Below are positions 53,260 to 63,690 of a stretch of DNA of 64,000 nucleotides, in pieces. This DNA is from Lithodes maja (taxonomy: Eukaryota > Arthropoda > Malacostraca > Decapoda > Lithodidae). The notes under the pieces were generated by a model, which saw nothing but the letters and a program-made list of their open reading frames with translations, was not told where the DNA came from and made no database searches. Location: assembly GCA_037953745.1 (NCBI GenBank), contig JBAKBP010012363.1, positions 1-64,000 of the forward strand, written 5' to 3'. A program made the position numbers and the translations under genes. The first letter of the stretch is position 1. Every line of letters starts with the position of its first letter.

Positions 53260-54700
53260 TAGTTTCTTAGTCAACTGATAATTAAAAGAAACCACACTCA
53301 ATTTTTCCATAATAATTTTACTTTCATACATAAGATCACGACGAGGAACATAATTTATGTGGGCAACTGTACATTCCAGAGCATAAATAGCAACGCACCT
53401 ATCTGAATCCGTATTGAACGCAAATGAGACAATGACGCATTATATCCCAAATGTTGCAGACATTAGTCCATTCATTATAGGTAGGCAAAAAAATCGCGAC
53501 TCCTATTCTCTGTAACTCAAAATGGGCTAGAACAAATGGACTGTCAATATCCACATCTATTCCCTAGCTGACTCTTCCCAAATGGTAGATAGATTAGTTC
53601 GATTACTGAAGTCCTTTCTTAGTTATGAGTTGGAGTCGAGATTTCTGACCAACCAATAATGGACAGGGTATGCTAGGAAAGAGCTCTAGCAATCACTTTC
53701 AAACTACAAACGTTATCAGATGAGCAGTTTGTCCATGATGTGGGGACAAAGCTAAAAACGTGATAATTGGGTAAAATCCTGAAACCAACCTAATTCGAAT
53801 TTTTCCCACCAGAATGTCCCGCAAAGACTGACAAAGCTATTTGTTATACGGTACCATTTTGGGTCAAGTAGCTCCACAAACACTTGTTGACGCTGCTTTA
53901 CGCTAAAAACGAAAACCTGAGCTAAACCCGACCTACAGTAGAGGAGGATATTTCCACCAAGAAATCCCCAAATGCTGACAAAATGTAGGTTATCAGTAAG
54001 GTTTTCGGTGATTTATTGCTCTTGACCGTACCATCAGCTTAGCACCGGAAATAAAGGGGGTGTAAATACTTGGAAACGCGAGACACCATAAATCACCTTA
54101 CAAGTGATTACAGCTCATATGGGTAACAAGGGATTCAAGGCAGATTGCTTGTACTCTTTTATAAACCCTTCTTTAAACCCCGCGCGTCATCTCCCCCCCC
54201 CCAATGAGATATGACACGTCCTTGGAGGGTCTAGTTACAGTTGGCCACATTAATTTGTATACACTCCATGTTTTCATGTATGGAAGAAAAATTATTATGA
54301 TTGAATCTTAGGTGTAGCCTCGTATGCAATAGTTAAATATAATGGCCAATTAACGGTTTTATAGCAAATATTTTTTGTAAATCAACCATGCAATATTTCC
54401 TTCCAAACATAAAACCACTTACTGTGTACAAACTAATGTGGCCAATTGTATATAACTTCTTTATATATCTGTATTCGTACCAGGTCCATGTGGCTCGTAA
54501 AACAATTCGTACTGTACGGCCTCAAACAAATGCATAGACAACATAACATACATCAACTACAATACACGGTGATCACGTAGACTTACCGGGTATTATACAA
54601 TGGATAACCTGAAACCTAACATATCATGATTAAGAGTTGCTATAATTTACCTGATTTAAGAGTTACAACCTAACCTATCATGATCTATACCTTACCTGAT
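53260..54700. other. No gene or known repeat recognised
   Basis: Mixed AT-rich sequence without long open frames. 'gtggccaattgta' phrases near 52945, 53360 and 54430 suggest an old dispersed repeat. C run at 54190. Confidence 0.35.
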
Positions 54701-54730
54701 CAAGAGCTAGAACCTAGAACCTAACCTAAC

Positions 54731-54838
54731 CAAAGCCCCACCCAGGCGGGGAGGGTTCTGTGGGGGCACTCGGTTATGGCCTTGGAATTGCTCGGGGCCT
54801 TGGGGCTGTTCGGCCAGGCAGCTTGGGGAACAACAACA
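54731..54838 (+). mobile_element. SINE-4, 5'-truncated copy
   Basis: aaagccccacccaggcgggg to ggctgttcggccaggcagct + (aac)n, flanked on both sides by acctaacctaacc. Inserted beside the 54-bp array. Confidence 0.8.
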
Positions 54839-54864
54839 ACAACCTAACCTAACCAACCATGATC

Positions 54865-55215
54865 TTGAGTTGCTATACCTTACCTGATAATAGAGCTAGA
54901 ACCTAAACTATCATGATCTATACCTGTTATACCTTACCTGATAATAGAGCTAGAACCTAAACTATCATGATCTAGACCTGTTATACCTTACCTGATAATA
55001 GAGCTAGAACCTAAACTATCATGATCTAGACCTGTTATGCCTTACCTGATAATAGAGCTAGAACCTAAACTATCATGATCTAGACCTGTTATACCTTACC
55101 TGATAATAGAGCTAGAACCTAAACTATCATGATCTAGACCTGTTATGCCTTACCTGATAATAGAGCTAGAACCTAAACTATCATGATCTAGACCAGTTAT
55201 GCCTTACCTGATCTA
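54865..55215. repeat. 54-bp tandem repeat, about 6 copies
   Basis: Unit taccttacctgataatagag / ctagaacctaaactatcatg / atctagacctgtta. Diverged single units precede the array from 54600. Confidence 0.9.
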
Positions 55216-55359
55216 AGAGCTGTAACCTAGAATCACAACCATTAAATGCTATGGGTCTTCCCAGATCAGTAAATAAACACTATTCCAAGTAAAATAGAAA
55301 AGAAAGCAAGTAGAGAAAAAGTGAATAATAATAAAACCTCCTACTTATTAAAACTCACC

Positions 55360-55392
55360 ACTTACCTCAACGACCAGCTTGACACACTTTAC
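55360..55392 (-). pseudogene. CAD exon-end relic
   Basis: 33 bp matching the last nine codons and the donor of the CAD exon at 56167-56319, with three differences, all amino-acid changing (VKCVKLVVE versus VKCAKLLVE). Homology stops abruptly on the exon side. Confidence 0.65.
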
Positions 55393-56166
55393 TGTATGTT
55401 CGTAGCAAGTGTGACAAATAATAACAAAGATAATACTAATTATAATAAACACCAATTATCATGGCCTACTGTACATCCATTTTTAATTTTAAAAAGATCC
55501 TGCTTACATGCAGACATACTGTGACAGCCATACCAAGTTATTACATACTGAAATTCCCTATTATGTTGTGATGCCCATCATCCACATTTTGTTGCTGATG
55601 TATTAGTCAGAGAATGCATCTTTGCTGGCAAGTGTACTGGATCAGTGACCTGTTGTACTTTCAAGAATCATGTCAAGGTGGTTGACAATATAGCCTGGAA
55701 CATCATTAAAGACATGCTGCCCTGTAGTTGGGAGCAATGTGCTATTATCAGCAATTCCATTATGGTCCTTGGAGGTAGTTATGTGGTGCTGAAGCCGGGG
55801 ACTCCCACATAACTACTCAGTTGCAGTAGGCATTTCCACAACCAATTTTGGGTAACTAAGGCTCAGTTGTGCATATATCTAAACATTTTACAATAAATTA
55901 TTTATATTTCTTGTGGATTTTTAAAGGGTGACCTAAGGTTGTGTTCGCCATTCTTCCAGTGGCACCAAGGAGCGCACCGCTCCTCGTTTTGGTGCCCAGT
56001 CCTCTGCTAGCAGCGTGTTTTCCTCGCTTGGTTGACTTCGGAAGTGGTCTCTTGTTTTAGGTTGACAGTTTGAAGATTGTATTTGTGGCTGGGATTATAG
56101 CATGGGTGTCAGCTGCTTGATGATCTATTTTAATAATCAATATGTACATATGTATGGATTACTTAC
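55393..56166. other. CAD intron, no feature recognised
   Basis: Open frames here are short and without similarity. A GC-richer stretch at 55955-56060 contains no identifiable exon. Confidence 0.35.
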
Positions 56167-56319
56167 CTCAACCAACAGCTTGGCACACTTTACATCGGTA
56201 ACCAGTGGGACGGAGAAGTCTACGGCCATACGTCTGGTGCGGTACCCCTGGGTGAGGAAGGAGGACACTCGCCGCGCACCACCCCCACGCATCGGCAGGT
56301 TGATCACTAGGTCGAACTC
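56167..56319 (-). CDS. CAD: CAD, CPSase regulatory-domain exon
   Basis: 51 codons on the - strand, acceptor gcaccttcag, donor GAG|gtaagt, phase 0/0. Encodes EFDLVINLPMRGGGARRVSS, FLTQGYRTRRMAVDFSVPLV and TDVKCAKLLVE. This is the C-terminal MGS-like (allosteric, UTP/PRPP-responsive) region of carbamoyl-phosphate synthetase II in CAD, just before the dihydroorotase part. Human CAD reads FELVINLSMRGAGGRR, TKGYRTRRLAADFSVPLI, IKCTKLFVEAL here. CAD catalyses the first three steps of pyrimidine synthesis in the cytosol. Confidence 0.93.
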
Positions 56320-56344
56320 CTGAAGGTGCCAAAATGTAGGTTCA

Positions 56345-56702
56345 TATAAGTTGGTTTGCTTTGACTAGGAGAGGTTTTTAGTTACTCCCTAGACCTCCAT
56401 TAAGAACAAAAATAAAAAAATAAAATAAAAGAGAGATCACCCTTTGAGATTTTTTTTTTTAATTTTTCAGTAGAAAAATGTCCCAGGCGAAGGCCATTTC
56501 CTCCTAATTTGCAGGCTTGCTCTCGTTCGCCAGGAATAAATCGACACCCAAATGGCACGAAAGGTCTTAATATTGACAAAACAAAAATGGGGTGAAAGGT
56601 AGTAAAATCGACAAACTAATAGGGCAAACATTTTAAAATCTGAAAACTAATGGGGATAAATACGAGACAGAAAGGGGTCCAGAAAAACGACCCATATCCC
56701 TT
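56345..56702 (+). mobile_element. MITE-C copy
   Basis: gagaggtttttagttactcc, gtcccaggcgaaggcc, acccaaatggcacgaaagg and atccctttaa. Within the CAD intron. Confidence 0.65.
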
Positions 56703-57000
56703 TAATTCAGAGGGTTTATTGTGTTCTTTGAGTCCTGAAGGTAGATTATAAGCTAAATAAAATCGTCTAATGGTAACCTGAATATGATGAAAATAACGTC
56801 ATCGTGCTGAAGGGGTTAAGGATTGTGCCGCGTTTTGACATTTATTCTGGCTACTATATTAGACTATTTTGTACAGCTTAGGGAGGCTCTGTGAGAATTA
56901 AAAGGGTAAAACGTATCTTAATTAACTCTCACCTCCATATACCCTTTTAACTAAATATAGTATTATAATAATAGCCACAATAAACAATAAGATTAGGCTA
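56703..57000. mobile_element. MITE-A copies, two diverged halves
   Basis: aaaatcgtctaatggtaacc ... cgtcatcgtgctgaagggg, then gttaaggattgtgccgcg and ctatattagactattttgtac. Confidence 0.5.
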
Positions 57001-57269
57001 TGTAACGTAAAATATCACCACCAAAATATATAAATGCAAATCAAAAGATCAATAGGTTGCATTAATGAGCAAAGTACCTTGATGCTGTAGATTAGTCCCT
57101 GTAGTGTAAGCAGGAAGGGAAAGATAATATAAGGGAGGTACTGTAAATATAATTACCAAACAAACATTCTGTAATTAAAATAGCTCCTGTACAAGATCGC
57201 ATTTCATTACCATTCAATATGTAAGCACACTGTTATTTATTTTAAAATTACAAAAACAATAAATATATT

Positions 57270-57455
57270 GATGTTGAACGTTGACAATGCTACCTTTATT
57301 GATGTTGAACGTTGACAATGCTACCTTTATTGATGTTGAACGTTGACAATGCTACCTTTATTGATGTTGAACGTTGACAATGCTACCTTTATTGATGTTG
57401 AACGTTGACAATGCTACCTTTATTGATGTTGAACGTTGACAATGCTACCTTTATT
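57270..57455. repeat. 31-bp tandem repeat, about 6 copies
   Basis: Unit gatgttgaacgttgacaatg / ctacctttatt, essentially identical copies. Confidence 0.95.
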
Positions 57456-57469
57456 CAACAACTTATGTT

Positions 57470-57611
57470 TGGATGTGTGTGTGTCCCGCATGTATGGGGT
57501 GTGAGTGTGCTTCCGTTTATGTACGTGTGGCATCACATACGCACACGTGTACTGTATGTGTGTGATGGGGGTAGGGTTAGTGTGTGTATGTGTGTTTCTG
57601 TATGTATTGTA

Positions 57612-57642
<31 letters not shown>

Positions 57643-57725
57643 ACAGGTATGTAATTGTATGTATGTGTGTGGGGGTGGGGGTGGGTGTGTGAGTGTGAGT
57701 GGGTGGGTGTGTGAGTGAGTGAGTG

Positions 57726-57792
<67 letters not shown>
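57470..57792. repeat. (TG)n-rich microsatellite region
   Basis: tgtgtg, tatg and gtgagtgag runs ending in about 58 bp of pure TG. Confidence 0.95.
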
Positions 57793-57886
57793 TATAATAG
57801 TCATTAATAACAAGTGCCATATTGCTCATTAAGCTCTACAGTAACCCTCCATATGTCTAAACTGTGTGTACCCTGCAGCTACTGAC

Positions 57887-57976
57887 CTTCCTAGACAGGT
57901 AGTCAGCCATGGAGGAGAGTTGTCCCTTGGTGGCCGTCTCTCCGAAGTTCTCGTACGCCCACTCAACCGGCTCCAC
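57887..57976 (-). CDS. CAD: CAD, CPSase regulatory-domain exon (upstream)
   Basis: 30 codons on the - strand, acceptor gtttcctcag, donor AAG|gtcagt, phase 0/0. Encodes VEPVEWAYENFGETATKG and QLSSMADYLSRK; the next exon continues EFDLVINL. Position and pattern match the segment just before the MGS-like signature of CAD. Earlier exons must lie beyond 64 kb. Confidence 0.85.
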
Positions 57977-58358
57977 CTGAGGAAACAAAGAGAAATGGAC
58001 GTTGATGAGGGGAAGGATTTATTTGGATTGATAAGTATGGGTTTATTAGTAATGTGTTTGGGTGGATAAGGTTTGTTTTATTGTGCATGTATTTCATTTA
58101 TTTGGGTTAATGGGGACATGATCAATACAGGTTTTGGGGGACAACATTCGTTTATTTATTGTTACAAAGGAATTACAAAAGATAGCAATAACACGTCTAT
58201 GAATCCCCACTATAGAGAAGGCTAATGACGGGATAAGGATGAACTGCCACAGAATGAGACAGAAGGGGAGGTGATCGAGAGGCGAGAGCTGACAACAGGT
58301 TGGTCAGACCTAGAGTAAGTTCTGCCTATGACTTCAGTTTTGAGTCCAAGAATATTAA

Positions 58359-58585
58359 CCCTTTCACGCATATGACGCGATTTTGAGCCTATTGGGGATA
58401 CTTTAAAGCCTTTGTTACCATCAGGGGTATTTATAAACCTTTAATTTAGTTACTTCAACCTCTGCAGTTGTCTTTGAGTTAGCTGTGGGCAGAAAATTAA
58501 TTTTGGAAAGGTAATTATAAGAGTGAGAGAACTATTTCTTATTGCTAATCTGGCAACCTCTGCGTCATAAATGCGTGAAAGGGTT
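58359..58585. mobile_element. MITE-B copy
   Basis: ttaaccctttcacgcatatg to aaatgcgtgaaagggttaa, with clean inverted ends. Confidence 0.85.
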
Positions 58586-58798
58586 AACCCCTACTGTTAC
58601 CGGCTACGTCTTTAAAACTAAATTCTGGGTACTTTTAAACGATTTTATTCAGTTTAAAAAGAGCCTCCAGCAATTTACAGGCTTCGAACTATCACACTTA
58701 ACCATTTTCCTACCTCAGATCCTGCTTAAACTGCACAAAATCGTCTGAAAATAGCAAGAATTAAATTAAAAAGATGTCGCCGGTACAGAAGGGGTTAA
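58582..58798. mobile_element. MITE-A (accggcgacg subtype), abutting MITE-B
   Basis: ttaacccctactgttaccgg to gtcgccggtacagaaggggttaa. Shares the TTAA with the preceding MITE-B. Confidence 0.8.
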
Positions 58799-58883
58799 AT
58801 TGAATCACTTCTTCTTCGAAACATGTCTAGTCTGCTCACCAAGTTTCATGAAAATCAGTTCATAACTTTGTGAGATATCTTAT

Positions 58884-59096
58884 TAACCCCTACTGTACCG
58901 GCGACGTCTCTTTAACTTTATTCTGGCTGCTATTAGACGATTGTATTCAGTTTTAAAAGGGCCTCCATCACTTAACAGGCTTCGAACTATCTCACATAAC
59001 CCATTTAACTACCACAGATCTTCTTAAACTGCACACAATCGTCTAAATATAGCTAGACTATAATTTAAAATACGTCGCCGGTACAGACGGGGTTAA
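58884..59096. mobile_element. MITE-A (accggcgacg subtype)
   Basis: ttaacccctactgtaccggc to cgccggtacagacggggttaa. Confidence 0.85.
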
Positions 59097-59169
59097 CAGA
59101 CAAACAGACTTACAAACAAACGGTGACGAAAGCATAGCCTCCTGGCGGAGGCAAAAAAGGTGTATCAAT

Positions 59170-59404
59170 TAACCCTTTCACGCATATGACGCGATTTTGA
59201 GCCTATTGGGGATACTTTATAGCCTTTGTTACCATCAGGGGTATTTAGAAACCTTTAGTTTAGTTACTTCAACCTCTGCAGTTGTCTTTGAGTTAGCTGT
59301 GGGCAGAAAACTAATTTTGGAGAGGTAATTATAAGAGTGAGAGAACTCTATTTCCTATTGCTAATCTGGCAACCTCTGCGTCATAAATGCCTGAAAGGGT
59401 TAAC
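59170..59404. mobile_element. MITE-B copy
   Basis: ttaaccctttcacgcatatg to atgcctgaaagggttaa. Confidence 0.85.
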
Positions 59405-59504
59405 CAAGGGTATATCATTGTCAACACACCAAACTATATCTTATCTTTATATTATACCACATATTATCAAGCTTTTTCCAAGGATGTTTTGTAGCCTAAT
59501 CGAG

Positions 59505-59829
59505 TTAAGGGGAGGTATTTAGTTTGTTCCCTAGACCTCCATCAAGCTTAAAATTACACCCCCTTGAGTCCCTTTCAATATAAATTTGTACATTTTTTCG
59601 GTAGAAAAATTTCCCGGCCGAAGGCCGGTTCCTCTTAAATTACAGGCTCGCTATCGCTCGCCAGGATAAAATCGACACCTGAATTGCACGAAAGGTCTTA
59701 ATATGGGGTGAAAGTTCTTAAAATCGCTAAACTAATGGGCCAAACGTTTTAGAATATCAAAAGCAATGGGGCTAAACATGAGGGAGAAAGGGGTCAAGAA
59801 AAAAATCCCTCAAGTGGAGATCTCCCCTT
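59505..59829 (+). mobile_element. MITE-C, best-preserved copy
   Basis: ttaaggggaggtatttagtt to gagatctccccttaa. Interior: cccggccgaaggccgg, ggctcgctatcgctcgccag, cacgaaaggtcttaatatgg. Taken as the family reference. Confidence 0.85.
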
Positions 59830-60043
59830 AACCCCTTCTGTACCGGCGACGTATTTTAAATTATATTCTAGCAATATTTAGACGATTGTGTGCAGTTTAA
59901 GAATATCTGAGGTAGTACAATGGGTTAAGTGAGATAGTTCGAAGCCTGTTAAGTGCTAGAGGCTCTTTTAAAACTGAGTACAATCGTCTAACAGTAGCCA
60001 GAATAAAGTTAAAGAGACGTCACCGGTACAGTAGCCGTTAATA
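59826..60043. mobile_element. MITE-A (accggcgacg subtype), sharing TTAA with MITE-C
   Basis: ttaaccccttctgtaccggc to gtcaccggtacagtagccgttaa. Confidence 0.8.
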
Positions 60044-60139
60044 ATGTTGCAAGGTCTGGCATTTCAATAACAGCAATCTGATTACTGGGGTGGTCACTAT
60101 CTGCTATCTAGAGAATGCATAATTGTATATATATTGGCT

Positions 60140-60488
60140 TTAGGGAAAGTTTTTGGCTTTTGTGCCCCCTTCTCCCTCATGTTTAGCCCCATTCGTTTCG
60201 AGATTTTAAGACGTTCGACTCATTTGTTTGGCGATTTTAAGATCCTTCGCCTCATTTTCCTGTCAATATTAAGACCTTTCCTACCATTTGGGTGTTGATG
60301 TTTTCCTAGTGAGCGCTAGCAAGCCTGTAATTTATAAGGAAGCGGCCTTCTGCCGGGACATTTCTCTACCGAAATATCTATAAATCTATATCTCGAAGGG
60401 GGGTTCCTAGGGGTGGGGTGGGGGGTGGGGGTATTTTAAAGCTTAATAGAGGTCTAGAGAGCAAAATCCCCCCCACCCCTCCCATTTA
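60140..60488 (-). mobile_element. MITE-C copy, reverse
   Basis: tagggaaagtttttggcttt to cctcccatttaagg, including ggccttctgccggg. Confidence 0.75.
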
Positions 60489-60812
60489 AGGGTAGATCTC
60501 CACTTGAGGATTTTTTTTCTTAACCCCTTTCTCCCTCATGTTTAGCCCCATTGCTTTTGATATTATAAAACGTTTGCCCCATTAGTTTAGCGATTTTAAG
60601 AACTTTCACCCCATATTAAGACCTTTCGTGCCATTCAGGTGTCAATTTTATCCTGGCGAGCGATAGCGAGCCTGTAATTTAAGAGGAACCGGCCTTCGGC
60701 CTGGACATTTTTCTACCGAAAAATGTACAAATTTATCTTGAAAGGAACTCAAGGGGGTGTAATTTTAAGCTTGATGGAGGTCTACGGAACAAACTAAATA
60801 CCTCCCCTTAAA
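60489..60812 (-). mobile_element. MITE-C copy, reverse, adjacent to the previous
   Basis: tagatctccacttgagg to aaatacctccccttaaa, including cggccttcggcctgg. Confidence 0.8.
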
Positions 60813-60859
60813 GAAGGTAATGACAAGGGTAATTATTTACGTCCATAACAATCTGCCCT

Positions 60860-61784
60860 CAATTTTAACTATAATGCTAACTTGAATAAATCACAATTAG
60901 AACTAATAAAACAAGCATCAAAGGCAATGTACAGTTTAGTAAGTAAAGGCAGGAGACTCGACCTTCCCATAGATATATTAATGGAACTGTTCTCTTCCAT
61001 GGTTATTCTTATTGCTACACACGGATGTGAGGTTTGGGGATATAATATATGTAAAGATCTGGAACAATTACATTCAAATGATAATGAACGTTAAATTAAG
61101 CACTTGTAATGCCGTCATATATGGGGACACGGGTTCGTACCCTATCTATATCCTAATATACACACGAATGATTGGATTTTGGTGTCGCATTCTTCAGGGT
61201 AAAACTAGCAAATTAAGCCATATATGGTATAATTGCATGTATAAAATGAACTGTGAAGATAGTTATGAATGGCCATGGTTGAAGCAGATAAAACATAATT
61301 CTAAACACGTGTGGTTACAGTAATGTCTGGGACACTCAGAGTCGTGATATCAACCCGGTTTGGCTAGAGAAGGCAATCAATAGACGTCTCAGAGATCAGT
61401 GGATTCAAAAATGGTACAGCGAACTCAATGATAAAACTTCATGCTCAACTTATAAACTATACAAAGGTATATACGAATATGAAATGTATTTGTCGCTGAA
61501 CAGGGAGACTCTTAATATAATAACATTTAGAACAAACAATAATAAATTACCAATTGTCAAAGGTCGATATAATAACACCCCAAGAGAAAATAGTAAATGC
61601 ACTATCTGTAATCTCAATGTCCTTGGTGATGAATATCATGCAGTGCTTGAATGCTCTAATGAAAAAGTTGTTAGGTATAGAAATAAATATATTCCAAGGT
61701 ATTATATGATTAGACCAAACATACATAAATTGTGCTCCATACTTTTTATGTAAAAGTCTGAGCTTAATAAATGTATTATTATTA

Positions 61785-61812
<28 letters not shown>
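60860..61812 (+). pseudogene. LINE C-terminal fragment with (TTA)n tail
   Basis: Three blocks in shifted frames: IDILMELFSSMVILIATHGCEVWGY, TCNAVIYGDTGSYPIYILIYTRMIGFWCRIL and CTICNLNVLGDEYHAVLECSN. These are the thumb and terminal Cys/His motif of a LINE reverse transcriptase different from LINE-a, -b and -c. Ends in an att repeat. Confidence 0.75.
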
Positions 61813-61816
<4 letters not shown>

Positions 61817-61829
61817 AAGGTATAGCCTT

Positions 61830-62065
61830 AACCCTCTCCGACATATAACGCGATGTTGAGCCTATTGGGGATACTTTAAAGCCTTCGTTACCATCAGGGG
61901 TATTTAGAAACCTTTAGTTTAGTTACTTCAACCTCTGCAGTTGTCTTCGAGTTAGCTGTGGGCAGAAAACAAATTTCGGAGAGGTAACTATAAAGAAGTG
62001 AGAGAACTCTATTTCTTATTGGTAATCAGGCAACCTCTGCGTCATAAATGCGTGAAAGGGTTAAG
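61830..62065. mobile_element. MITE-B copy
   Basis: ttaaccctctccgacatataacg to atgcgtgaaagggttaa. Confidence 0.8.
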
Positions 62066-62394
62066 AAAGGTATATCAATGGAAAGTCACTATCAATATAC
62101 CCAACTGTTCATTTATTCCTTACATTTGTGCACGTTCTGTCACCCCGATAACGGCAATCTATTATCTGAGTCGTCACTATCTATTGTATATATACTGTAT
62201 CCACCGCATGTATGGAACTTGTTGGTTGTTGGACAGCTGATAGTGTTATCTTCTCAATGACATCAAGATGGCATTGTTCAAGCTGCAAATACTGTATAGT
62301 CTGTGTAAATAGCCTACCTCGACTCCTCGGCATTAACGAAGCTCAGGATATTATATTTAACCATGGAAGTTTTGGATACTAGATTTAAATAAGT
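62066..62394. other. No feature recognised
   Basis: Mixed sequence between MITE-B and SINE-1. A phrase 'tcaatatacccaactgttcat' resembles one near 59420. Confidence 0.3.
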
Positions 62395-62395
62395 A

Positions 62396-62545
62396 ACACC
62401 CCGTTCTTTAACATTAATATAAAATACAAACCCCAATGTACCTGAATAAACTAATGAAAGCATATTATGCCCCTCCAGGGATTCGAACTCGGGACACCAC
62501 ACCCAGGACATAAGAACCTAAACCATTACACCACCGACACAATAG
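62396..62545 (-). mobile_element. SINE-1 copy
   Basis: aagtaacaccccgttcttta, caatgtacctgaataaac (uninterrupted target of MITE-G in the copy at 52490), and reverse tRNA-like head gggattcgaactcggg, taaaccattacaccaccgac. Confidence 0.8.
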
Positions 62546-62814
62546 GAAAGCTCTCTCCCTCTCTCTCTTTCTCACCCGTATTGAAAGTAAAAGTAAATAT
62601 TTTACAATACTAATATTATAACCGGGTGGATGAGACTGTTAGTCTTGGTCGGAAACCCATCTAGGGGAGAAAACCTTATAACAATCCGGGTGGATGGGAT
62701 TCGTCAGCAACCCGTCTAAGGTAGTTAAATAATATACAAATCCGTACTGCTTACCTAAGAGGGAAGCAGGTTAGTGAATGATCTATCTGCACACCCCCGT
62801 AGATATATAGTGTT

Positions 62815-63302
62815 AAGGGGAGATATCCACTTGAGGGACTTTTTTGTTGACCCCTTTCTCTCACATGTCTAGCCCCATTGCTTTTGAGATTTTAAGATGT
62901 TTGCCCCTTTAGTTTGGCGATTTTAAGAACTTTCACCCCATGTTAAGACCTTTCGTGCCATTCAGGTGTCTATTTTATCCTGGCGAGCGATAGCGAGCCT
63001 GTAACTTAAGAGGAAACGGCCTTTGGCCGGGACATTTTTCTACCGAAAAATGTACAAATTAATCTTGAAAGGGACTCGAGGGGGTGTAATTTTAAGTTTG
63101 ATGGAGGTCTAGGGAACAAACTAAATCTATCTATCTATCTATATGCTCAGGCCCAATCCCCATAATTTTTGGGGGTAGCCGACTCAAGACAGAGCAAGAA
63201 CAGGGAAAACACAAAAACAACATAAAACAAAAAATAAACACAGATAAAAAACACAAACTCACACACATCCAGGTCACCCAGGAAACTAAATACCTCCCCT
63301 TA
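62815..63302 (-). mobile_element. MITE-C copy, reverse, split by another insertion
   Basis: ttaaggggagatatccactt to aaactaaatacctccccttaa, interrupted at 63126-63282. Confidence 0.8.
63126..63282. mobile_element. Insertion with 9-bp target duplication
   Basis: Flanked by aaactaaat (63117-63125 and about 63283-63291). Starts with (ctat)n, then gctcaggcccaatccccat, shared with 34490-34720. Confidence 0.65.
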
Positions 63303-63318
63303 AAGATACTGTATTATA

Positions 63319-63480
63319 CACTCGGCCAAAAAACAATCTTTACACTGGTGAGCTGTAAATAATCTAGTGTGAACGGAGTCAATCGGGTGAAGCATACGTC
63401 TGTCAGGCATTATCATAACATTTCGACCCACTTCCAGAATGTTTAGAGCGTTAGTGGAAAGATTGTGTTTTGGTCGAGTG
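63319..63480. mobile_element. MITE-G copy, TA-flanked
   Basis: cactcggccaaaaaacaatc to gattgtgttttggtcgagtg with TA on each side; matches 52547-52707. Confidence 0.8.
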
Positions 63481-63544
63481 TACATATAGGGGCATCGGAA
63501 GGACCCTATACACGGACCCTGAGTGGTCAATCCTGCAAGTCATT

Positions 63545-63690
63545 AACTCCATCCGTACCAGCGACGTCTTTTTCATTGCATTCGACCAATATTTAGACGA
63601 TTTTGTGTAGCTTCAGATGTATCTGTGGTAGAAAGAAGGGTTAATTGGGATAGTTCGAAACCTGATCATTGCGAGAGACCCTGCTTAAGG
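63545..63690. mobile_element. MITE-A-like copy, partial
   Basis: ttaactccatccgtaccagc, atttagacgattttgtgtagc; the right end is missing, replaced by MITE-C. Confidence 0.55.

Noticed and set aside
57405..57829. Val/Cys- and His/Thr-rich frames
   Set aside because: Translations of the TG microsatellite.
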